DNA of 13,802 bases from Candidatus Aminicenantota bacterium. Lineage in GTDB: Bacteria; Acidobacteriota; Aminicenantia; UBA2199. The notes beneath the pieces were generated by a model. It saw nothing but the letters and a program-made list of their open reading frames with translations. It was not told where the DNA came from and did not search any database. Shown in pieces: positions 5,380-12,062 of this stretch; position 1 is the stretch's first letter; the number at the start of each line of letters is the position of its first letter. The stretch covers positions 1 through 13,802 of the forward strand of contig DAOVIP010000007.1 of assembly GCA_030671465.1 (NCBI GenBank), read 5' to 3'. A program made the position numbers and the translations under genes.

Positions 5380-8346
5380 TCACTTTCCATCGAACTTTTC
5401 AAGGAGCACTTCCTTTCCCATTGAAGCAGTACCGGCTACTTCCAGCTGTATGTCAACTTGCTGGTTGTTCATAGTACATATAATGACACCGGTCTCATTC
5501 CATTCCGTGGTCAGGGAATAGCCGGCAATTTTTTCCAGTATTTCAGTCTTCAGTGCCCGAGAAATATTTCTGGCCCCGTATTCCTTTGAATAATATTTCT
5601 GGATAATAAAATCAAAAACATCTTCCTGAATAACCAGCTCTTTGCCCTGTTTTTCAATATTATGCTTCACTTCACCCAGCTGGATCTCGATGATTTTTTT
5701 GATATCTTCCGCTTCAAGATGATTGAAAACCAATATCTCATCAATTCGGTTTAAAAATTCAGGTGAAAAAAAGCGTTTCAGGGATTTTATCAGCGCACCC
5801 CGGGACACGCGGTTCCCATCCAGATCACTTTGATATCCCATCTGGGTTTTCGAAAACAAAGATGTCCCGATGTTGGAGGTCATAATGATGGTTGAGTGGG
5901 AAAAATCCACTACATTTCCCCGGGCATCGGTTAATCGCCCGGCATCAAAAACCTGCAAAAAGATATTCAATAATTGTGTATCAGCCTTTTCAAATTCATC
6001 AAGCAGTATAACGGAGAACGGATTTTGACGAATTTTATCGGTCAGCTGATTGGTATCGTAATAGCCCACATACCCCGGCGCGGCCCCGATAAACCGAGAA
6101 TAGGTGAATTTTTCCATATATTCGGACATATCGATCCGGATCAGGTAGTCTTCGGAACCATAAAGGGCTTTGGCCAGGGCAATAGCCATTTCTGTTTTTC
6201 CCACACCGGTGGGCCCAACAAAAAGAAAGACCCCGTCAGGCCGGCTGTTTTTAATATCCAAATTCAACTTGGAGGTTAAAACCGAAGAGACAATCCGGTC
6301 AATGGCTCCGGTCTGTCCCACAATATTTGATTCCATATATTGCTTCAAGCCAGACAGCCTGCTTTTTAAGCTGACGGAAATATTGGTTTCCGGAAGATTC
6401 AGGATGTCGGAGAGCACTTCCAGGATATCGGCCTGGATCAGTTCCGATCTCTGCACGGCTTCCAGGCTGTTTTTCAGTTTCAGTTTGGATACCGCCCTAT
6501 CCAAAATCATGATGGCCCCGTCGGGCAACTTTTTTTCCTTGATGTTTCGCTTGGCACTTTCAACAATATCCGTAATAATGTCTTCTGGGATACATATGTT
6601 CTCTCTTTCCAAGGCCGCTTTGGCCAAATTTCCCAGAATGACCTGGGTATCATCGGTGGAAAGTTCGTTAACAGTGAGCTTCTGGAAAAAACCCAGCAGG
6701 GAATTGTCCTTCTCCACCGTATTCTTATACTCATCATAGCTGGTTGTAGCGATAACTTGAATGGATTGTTCTCTTAAAAACTGTTTTAAGATATTGACCA
6801 GATCGAGGGATGTGCCACGGGTGGTACCGGGAGACATCATCAAATGAATATCTTCCAAAATCAGGATGGCGTTTTGAAACTTGAAGTCATTCAGGATTTT
6901 CAAGACCTTTTCTTCAAATTGCCCCCTGTACTTTGAACCGGTCAGTAGGGCCACAAAATTGATCTCCTTTATTTTTTTCTCTCTCAGGGCCGAGGGAACT
7001 TCTCCATCCAGTATCTTTTGAGCCAGAAATCGAATCAAGGCGGTTTTCCCCACCCCACTATCACCAATTAAAATCAGATTTGACCGGGACTGAGAGATGA
7101 GTACTTCTACCATCTGGCGGAATTCTCTTTCCCGGGAGATGATGGATTCTTTATGTTCCAGTATCATTTCGGTTATATCATAAAACGGTTCACCCCGGGA
7201 AGATTCGGTTTTTCGCTTACCTTTTTCGATCTCTTCCTTGATGGTTTTTAATTTTTCTGTCAGCTTCTTGTTTTGGGTGATGTTTAATGCCTTGACATAT
7301 GAATTATGGGCCAGTTCATGATTCTCTTCTTTCAGATAAACATCCCCTAGGATTTTATAACCTGTTGAATAGTAGGGATACAAGATAATAAACTTCTGCA
7401 ATAAGCGCTTGGTATCAAAGATACGGTCAAGTTTAAACAAACTTTTTATCTTGATGACATATAACAGGGGAAGGTTCAATTTATCAATTTCAAGTTCTTT
7501 AAACAGATTCAAACAAACCCCATATAGTTTTTTTCGGTAAGAATCCACAATGTTTTCAATCACATCGGCATGCACCAAATAAATGTTTTGCTGGTCAGCG
7601 ATACGACCACTGATTGATTTCAAATTCTTAAAATCAAGATTGGAGATGAAAAATTCTACCAGTTTGGTGTCCAGCAATTCATTTTCGACAACAATTGATT
7701 TGTCCTGCTGAATATCCCGGTACAGCAGTTTTTCTTCGGTGATACCCTGGAGTAAAAACCAGGTTTTCTGTTCACCTATGATGAAGGGGGAAAGGGGCAA
7801 TTTGATCTCTGCATTGGTAAAAAACAATTCATATCCCCCTGACTCTCCAGAACGTGCTTTTCGTTCAAATGAACCATTGATTTTCTGATCAAATATTTTA
7901 AAAAAATTTTCAATCCAGAATTTATATTCAGAATAGATATCTTTTTTTCCCTTTTTATCGGAAAAGAATTCAAGATTTTTATGGTAATCGATCAGGTTAT
8001 CAATGATAAAGATAAAGGTCTGACGTTCTGTTTTGGAAAAGTCAAATATCCGGGTATTGAATTGATTCAAATGGATACCGATTTGATTCATGATCGGTAT
8101 CAAGTTCTGCTGGATAATGGAATCCCCATTCGCCTGCTTGATATTTCTCTTGTGATATAAATTTTCCGATTTAAGCAGGGCATCGGTTAAAAAGATCAGG
8201 TAGGAAACCAGGTCTTGGGAATTGGACTTGTTCAGCTTGAATTTATTGAGATCCGATTTGGGGAATACCAGATTCAGGATGGATTTGATTTTGGTCAAAC
8301 TCTCAAATTGTATATTCATTTCTACCATTTCAGGAAATTCGATCAT
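5380..8346 (-). CDS. ClpA-like double AAA+ ATPase with TPR-containing N-terminal region instead of Clp_N
   Basis: A 988-residue Hsp100-family protein. The first 400 residues show no Clp_N repeats; they are mostly helical, with a TPR-like hairpin at about 325-357 (YKILGDVYLKEENHELAHNS). D1 (about 400-640): Walker A GDSGVGKT 428-435, pore loop K-Y-R-G 472-475, and Walker B I-L-E498-D499-I-H, where the family has D-E. The E-R-R-F-Q arginine-finger box reads L-G-F-F-Q (551-555). D2 (about 655-960) is canonical: Walker A GPTGVGKT 711-718, pore loop GYVGY 758-762, Walker B LLDEFEKA (D783, E784), sensor N825, arginine finger R867 (LNRID), sensor-2 GAR 924-926. The M-domain coiled coil of ClpB is absent, so the layout is ClpA/ClpC-like. 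M836-G-Y838 sits where ClpA/ClpC have the ClpP-docking IGL/VGF loop. Expected role: hexameric ATP-driven unfoldase in the cytosol. It is read from a consensus promoter and followed directly by receiver-LpxC. Start ATG 8346 has no clear Shine-Dalgarno; Met7 or Met10 are alternatives. Confidence 0.9.
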   Translation of the reverse strand: MIEFPEMVEMNIQFESLTKIKSILNLVFPKSDLNKFKLNKSNSQDLVSYLIFLTDALLKSENLYHKRNIKQANGDSIIQQNLIPIMNQIGIHLNQFNTRIFDFSKTERQTFIFIIDNLIDYHKNLEFFSDKKGKKDIYSEYKFWIENFFKIFDQKINGSFERKARSGESGGYELFFTNAEIKLPLSPFIIGEQKTWFLLQGITEEKLLYRDIQQDKSIVVENELLDTKLVEFFISNLDFKNLKSISGRIADQQNIYLVHADVIENIVDSYRKKLYGVCLNLFKELEIDKLNLPLLYVIKIKSLFKLDRIFDTKRLLQKFIILYPYYSTGYKILGDVYLKEENHELAHNSYVKALNITQNKKLTEKLKTIKEEIEKGKRKTESSRGEPFYDITEMILEHKESIISREREFRQMVEVLISQSRSNLILIGDSGVGKTALIRFLAQKILDGEVPSALREKKIKEINFVALLTGSKYRGQFEEKVLKILNDFKFQNAILILEDIHLMMSPGTTRGTSLDLVNILKQFLREQSIQVIATTSYDEYKNTVEKDNSLLGFFQKLTVNELSTDDTQVILGNLAKAALERENICIPEDIITDIVESAKRNIKEKKLPDGAIMILDRAVSKLKLKNSLEAVQRSELIQADILEVLSDILNLPETNISVSLKSRLSGLKQYMESNIVGQTGAIDRIVSSVLTSKLNLDIKNSRPDGVFLFVGPTGVGKTEMAIALAKALYGSEDYLIRIDMSEYMEKFTYSRFIGAAPGYVGYYDTNQLTDKIRQNPFSVILLDEFEKADTQLLNIFLQVFDAGRLTDARGNVVDFSHSTIIMTSNIGTSLFSKTQMGYQSDLDGNRVSRGALIKSLKRFFSPEFLNRIDEILVFNHLEAEDIKKIIEIQLGEVKHNIEKQGKELVIQEDVFDFIIQKYYSKEYGARNISRALKTEILEKIAGYSLTTEWNETGVIICTMNNQQVDIQLEVAGTASMGKEVLLEKFDGK

Positions 8347-8355
8347 AATAAAAAT

Positions 8356-8378
8356 TGTTTGATATCATTTTATCAACA
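8356..8378 (-). promoter_or_regulatory. Inverted repeat in the leader of the AAA+ gene
   Basis: On the minus strand, TGTTGATA (8378-8371) and TATCAAACA (8364-8356) can pair with one bulged base around a 6-nt loop, ending 9 nt before the ATG at 8346. It may be an operator half-site pair or an mRNA hairpin near the ribosome site. AT-rich DNA produces such repeats by chance, so support is low. Confidence 0.25.
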
Positions 8379-8444
8379 GCAGCAAACATTTCAGTAAAAT
8401 TATCAGATTATTTGGATTTCATTTATGCCTTACTGACTGGAGAC

Positions 8445-8473
8445 ATTATATAGATTAAACCAATTATTGTCAA
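8445..8473 (-). promoter_or_regulatory. Perfect sigma70 consensus promoter for the AAA+ / receiver-LpxC operon
   Basis: Reading the minus strand, TTGACA (8473-8468) is followed by a 17-nt spacer and TATAAT (8450-8445). Both hexamers and the spacing are exact consensus. Transcription would start near 8438, leaving a leader of about 92 nt before ATG 8346. No CIRCE, CtsR-like or sigma32-like heat-shock element was seen, so expression looks housekeeping and strong. Confidence 0.85.
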
Positions 8474-8493
8474 TTAAACGAAAAAGTGTGAAA

Positions 8494-8522
8494 TTGATTT
8501 TTTCCCATATATTTGATATAAT
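8494..8522 (+). promoter_or_regulatory. Extended -10 sigma70-type promoter for the repeat-kinase gene
   Basis: TTGATT (8494-8499), a 17-nt spacer, then TATAAT (8517-8522) preceded by TGA (8514-8516), the extended -10 form. Transcription should begin around 8528-8529, only about 9 nt before the ATG at 8538. Its -35 element is 20 nt from the -35 of the opposite promoter, so the two may influence each other. Confidence 0.75.
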
Positions 8523-8537
8523 TTCCAAAGAATTTCA

Positions 8538-10895
8538 ATGGATACAATTATCGATTTTCTGAATGATAATCCCTTTATCAAATTATTCGCCATTTTCCTA
8601 ATCATCGTCATCGTATTGAAAATTGTTTATGAGATTTTAAAGGTCTCCAAGGTATTGAATATCCAGGACAAATCTTTTTTGGATACCGTCTATTCAATAC
8701 TGTTCAAGAAATCTTACCTGATCAAGAAGGCCAAACAGGCCCTAAAACGGGGTATGTTTGCCAGAGCCGGAAAAATGTTCGAAGAAATCGGAGATCATAA
8801 AAGGGCCTTGAAAACCTATGAGGCTGGCCAGGAATTCAACCTGATGGGCGACCTGTATCTGAAGCTCAAGAAAGAAACCCAGGCCATTGAAGTCTTCAAG
8901 AATAGCGGCAATATTGACGGAATTATTAAATTATATATTAGAAGAAAAAATATAGAAGCCGCCGGAAATCTTCTGGAAAACAACAACCGTTTTCAGGAAG
9001 CAGCGGAACTGTATTACAACTATGAACGTTATGAAAGAGCCGCCCAGATATATGAGAAAAAGGGATTTTATAAAAAAGCAGCATATGTCTATGAAAAATC
9101 CGGTAATTTAAAAAAAGCCGCCCAAAATTTTGAAAAATGGTTTTTAACCAATGCCGATACTGCAGTGGGATATCAGAATACCAGTCAACTTGAAGAAGAT
9201 CTCTTCAAAGCCGTTGAACTGTATCTCAAGATCAATGAAAACGAACATGCTTATGCCCTGTTAAAAAAGCACAATAAATTCGAAAAAGCGGCAGAACTGG
9301 CATTGAAAATCGGAAAACTTGAGGAGGCTGCCCAGTTTTTTGAAAAAGCCCAGCTTCCCATCAAGGCCGCTGAGATTTATGAAAAGATCGACCAATCAAA
9401 AATCGCATATCAATTGAGAGGTGAGGATGCCTTCGCCAGAGGGGATACTCTTCAAGCCGCAGAATGGTATCTCAAGGGTCAGGATTACACCCGGGCTGCA
9501 GAATTATTTGAGTGGGACACTAATTTCGAAAAGGCAGCTTACTGTTACTTTATGAACCAGAATTATCTGTCTGCCGCTGATAATTACCTGAAAGCCAACA
9601 ATGAAGAAGAAGCGGCCAAAATGTTCGAATTGGGAAGGGAATGGAAGAATGCTGCGGAAATTTCATTGAAATATAAGAAATACCAGAAAGCCGGCGAACT
9701 ATTTGAAAAGGCAGATGACTTTTACAATGCCGGCATCTCATTCCTGAAAGTGGATGATGACCGAAGGGCTTTGGCCAATTTTCAAAAAGTAAAAAGCAAT
9801 TCTTCCGATTATGAAACCGCAGTTACCCAGATGGCCTCACTTTTTCTAAAAAACAGAAAACCCCAGCTGGTCATTGAAAAAATCGGTAAACTCCTTCAGA
9901 ATCAGTCCATAACCAAGTCAAATCTGGAATGGTACTATGCCCTGGGACAGGCTTATGAAAATATCGGCAATTTCAAGAAGGCGTTTGAAATTTTTCAGGG
10001 TATATTGACCGAAGACTATTCATTCAAAGACATTCATCAGAAACTGCAGGAAGTAGAAAAATTGATGAAAAAATACAAAGAGATGGAAATGGTTTCTGAA
10101 AATTCAGGTCAACGATACAAAATGCTGAAAAAGATTGGGGAAGGCGGTATGGGAGTGGTTTTTAAAGCCGAAGACACGGTTTTACAGAGGATTGTAGCCT
10201 TAAAAATCCTGAACTCCAGTCTCATCAAGGATAAGGTCAGCTTGGAGCGATTCTACACCGAGGCCCGATCTACAGCCTCTTTGTCCCACACCAATATTGT
10301 TACAGTTTATGATGTCGGCCAGGTAAACGGAGATCATTTTATTTCCATGGAATTCATCGAGGGGGAAAATTTCATGTCCCTGATCAGAAGAAAAAAAGAG
10401 TTTTCCATCCCCCAGATCCTATTTATTGCCATAAAAATATTGAAAGCACTCGATTACTCCCATCGCAAAGGCATCACCCACCGGGATATCAAACCCCATA
10501 ATATTATGATTACCCGTCAGAAGGAAATTAAAATCATGGATTTCGGATTGGCTGTCATCCGGGGGGATTATAAAAAAGGTGAAACCGGTATCATAACCGG
10601 AACCCCCTACTATATGTCTCCAGAACAGATTCAGGGAATAAAAATTGACCACCGGACCGATATCTACTCAACCGGAGCCACCCTATTCCATCTCATCGCC
10701 GGTAAGGTCCCCTTTAAGGGTGAAAATATTTTTTATCAGCATTTGTTTGATCCGATTCCCTCCCTGAAAGAGATCCGGGATGATGTTCCCGAAAAACTGA
10801 TTGAAATTATAGAAAAATGCATGGAAAAGAAGCGAGAAGACCGTTATCAAAGTGCTCAAGAAATATTAAATGAAATAAAACAAATCAAACTCTAG
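8538..10895 (+). CDS. Membrane-anchored helical-repeat protein with C-terminal Hanks-type Ser/Thr kinase
   Basis: A 785-residue protein. Residues 13-31 form one membrane segment (FIKLFAIFLIIVIVLKIV) with Lys after it, placing the rest in the cytosol. Residues 74-420 are short helices at an exact 13-residue spacing (see repeat entry); about 424-495 holds a more ordinary TPR. Residues 527-785 are a complete protein kinase: G-loop GEGGMG 534-539, VALK with K556, alpha-C E575, HRD 648-650, K652, N655, DFG 668-670, S-P-E 694-696 and D708. All catalytic residues are present, and HRD plus an activation segment suggest regulation by phosphorylation. The order is reversed from classical PknB, where the kinase is N-terminal and extracellular sensor domains follow the membrane segment; here repeats lie between membrane and kinase and probably act as a scaffold or sensor. 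The start at 8538 is needed to keep the membrane segment, yet the leader is almost absent and lacks a clear Shine-Dalgarno. Targets are unknown. Confidence 0.93.
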   Translation: MDTIIDFLNDNPFIKLFAIFLIIVIVLKIVYEILKVSKVLNIQDKSFLDTVYSILFKKSYLIKKAKQALKRGMFARAGKMFEEIGDHKRALKTYEAGQEFNLMGDLYLKLKKETQAIEVFKNSGNIDGIIKLYIRRKNIEAAGNLLENNNRFQEAAELYYNYERYERAAQIYEKKGFYKKAAYVYEKSGNLKKAAQNFEKWFLTNADTAVGYQNTSQLEEDLFKAVELYLKINENEHAYALLKKHNKFEKAAELALKIGKLEEAAQFFEKAQLPIKAAEIYEKIDQSKIAYQLRGEDAFARGDTLQAAEWYLKGQDYTRAAELFEWDTNFEKAAYCYFMNQNYLSAADNYLKANNEEEAAKMFELGREWKNAAEISLKYKKYQKAGELFEKADDFYNAGISFLKVDDDRRALANFQKVKSNSSDYETAVTQMASLFLKNRKPQLVIEKIGKLLQNQSITKSNLEWYYALGQAYENIGNFKKAFEIFQGILTEDYSFKDIHQKLQEVEKLMKKYKEMEMVSENSGQRYKMLKKIGEGGMGVVFKAEDTVLQRIVALKILNSSLIKDKVSLERFYTEARSTASLSHTNIVTVYDVGQVNGDHFISMEFIEGENFMSLIRRKKEFSIPQILFIAIKILKALDYSHRKGITHRDIKPHNIMITRQKEIKIMDFGLAVIRGDYKKGETGIITGTPYYMSPEQIQGIKIDHRTDIYSTGATLFHLIAGKVPFKGENIFYQHLFDPIPSLKEIRDDVPEKLIEIIEKCMEKKREDRYQSAQEILNEIKQIKL
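8757..9797 (+). repeat. 25 degenerate 13-residue (39-nt) helical units in the kinase scaffold
   Basis: A small residue (usually the first Ala of an Ala-Ala pair) recurs at exact 13-residue steps in three blocks: positions 77 to 194 (10 units), 225 to 290 (6) and 307 to 411 (9). Examples are FQEAAELYYNYER, YERAAQIYEKKGF, YKKAAYVYEKSGN, FEKAAYCYFMNQN and YQKAGELFEKADD. The pattern is roughly: aromatic or Leu, two polar, Ala-Ala, two variable, aromatic, polar, Lys, two variable, Gly/Asn. Between blocks are a 31-residue step (194 to 225) and a 17-residue step (290 to 307). The DNA copies are not identical, so the array is old or selected at protein level rather than a recent expansion. Two units would make a 26-residue hairpin, shorter than the 34-residue TPR. 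Confidence 0.85.
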
Positions 10896-10898
10896 GAG
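10894..10898 (+). promoter_or_regulatory. Shine-Dalgarno AGGAG for the acyl-CoA dehydrogenase gene
   Basis: AGGAG begins inside the kinase stop codon and ends 9 nt before ATG 10908; a second AGGA (10903-10906) is too close to the start. The overlap with the upstream stop supports co-transcription. Confidence 0.65.
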
Positions 10899-10907
10899 AA
10901 GTAGGAA

Positions 10908-12056
10908 ATGGATTTTAAACTAAGTGAAGAGCAGTTGGAACTAAAAGAACTAACCCATCAGTTCGCAGCCAACGAAATCAGACCGGTGGCTGCAGAATAT
11001 GATGAGAAAAATGAATTTCCGGTTAAAGTGATGGAAAAAGCGGCAAAAATCGGATTTCTAACTTCAGGAATTCCCCTGGAGTATGGTGGGATAGGCTTCT
11101 CCACAATGGATAATGTGATCGTATGTGAAGAACTGGCCTGGGGATGCGCCGGAATGTATACCTCAATCATGGCCAACACCCTGGCCACCACTCCGATTGT
11201 TTTATTCGGAACCGATGAGCAAAAGAAGGAATTTCTGACTCCACTAACCCTGGAAACAAAATTTGCCTGTTTCGGATTGACCGAACGGGAAGCAGGCTCG
11301 GATAACGCTGCCATGAAGACCACAGCGGTAAAAGACGGTGATTTTTATATTTTAAATGGTTCTAAAACCTTCATTACCAATGCCGGAGTGTCCAGTCTGG
11401 GGGTTATTTTTGCCAGTACCGACAAGACCCGGGGAGCCCGCGGACTTTCTGCCTTTATCATTCCCATGGATCTTCCCGGGATTTCGGTTGGAAAACATGA
11501 AAATAAAATGGGCCATCGTGCTTCCAACACGGCTGAAATTTATCTTGATGAAGTCAAAGTACCGGCTAAAAATCTGCTCCGGAGGGAAGGCTTCGGCTTT
11601 ATCATTGCCCTGAAAACACTTGATTATGCCAGGCCTGCGGTCGGAGCCGGCGGACTGGGTGTGGCCCGGGCTGCCTATGAAGAGGCCTTAAAATATTCCC
11701 AGGAACGGGTACAATTCGGCAAGCCCATTGCCCATTTCCAACATAATGCTTTCAAACTTGCCGATATGGCAACCGATATCGATGCGGCCCGTTTGCTGGT
11801 CTATCGCTCGGCCTGGATGCTGGACAACAATCTTAAGGCTTCCAAAGAATCGGCCATGGCCAAAATTGTGGCCACCGATGTGGCCATGAGGGTCTCAATC
11901 GATGCCGTTCAACTTTTCGGGGGATACGGATATATGAAGGAATATCCGGTTGAAAAAATGATGCGCGATGCCAAACTCCTGCAAATATATGAGGGGACCA
12001 ACGAAATACAGAGGCATGTCATTTCACTGGAAATACTCGGTTCAATAAAGCTGTAA
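10908..12056 (+). CDS. Acyl-CoA dehydrogenase
   Basis: A 382-residue flavoprotein of normal length for the family. It oxidises an acyl-CoA to the trans-2-enoyl-CoA, passing electrons from FAD to electron-transfer flavoprotein. Both family signatures are intact: G-L-T-E-R-E-A-G-S-D-N-A-A at 123-135 and Q-L-F-G-G-Y-G-Y...R-D at 335-354. The catalytic base is E362 in Y-E-G-T-N-E-I-Q-R near the C-terminus, the position used by short-chain, butyryl-type and medium-chain enzymes rather than the isovaleryl type. N-G-S-K-T-F-I-T-N-A carries Phe where Trp is common in the FAD/substrate loop. Substrate chain length cannot be read reliably; short or branched acyl-CoA from amino-acid breakdown fits the neighbours. 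It lies 12 nt after the kinase gene and 6 nt before the next oxidoreductase, indicating one transcript. Confidence 0.92.
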   Translation: MDFKLSEEQLELKELTHQFAANEIRPVAAEYDEKNEFPVKVMEKAAKIGFLTSGIPLEYGGIGFSTMDNVIVCEELAWGCAGMYTSIMANTLATTPIVLFGTDEQKKEFLTPLTLETKFACFGLTEREAGSDNAAMKTTAVKDGDFYILNGSKTFITNAGVSSLGVIFASTDKTRGARGLSAFIIPMDLPGISVGKHENKMGHRASNTAEIYLDEVKVPAKNLLRREGFGFIIALKTLDYARPAVGAGGLGVARAAYEEALKYSQERVQFGKPIAHFQHNAFKLADMATDIDAARLLVYRSAWMLDNNLKASKESAMAKIVATDVAMRVSIDAVQLFGGYGYMKEYPVEKMMRDAKLLQIYEGTNEIQRHVISLEILGSIKL

Positions 12057-12062
12057 TCCATA

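Noticed and set aside
6170..6739. 189-residue open frame on the plus strand inside the AAA+ gene
   Set aside because: It lies wholly antisense to the conserved D1/D2 coding region, has no recognisable motif and a Ser/Phe-rich composition expected of a shadow frame.
5380..8346. Identification of the AAA+ protein as ClpB
   Set aside because: It lacks Clp_N and the M-domain coiled coil and has an extra loop at the ClpP-docking place, so ClpA/ClpC-like fits better.
8757..9797. 39-nt periodicity considered as CRISPR or tandem DNA repeat
   Set aside because: The DNA units are not identical and there are no spacers; the period arises from a 13-residue protein repeat in an intact gene.
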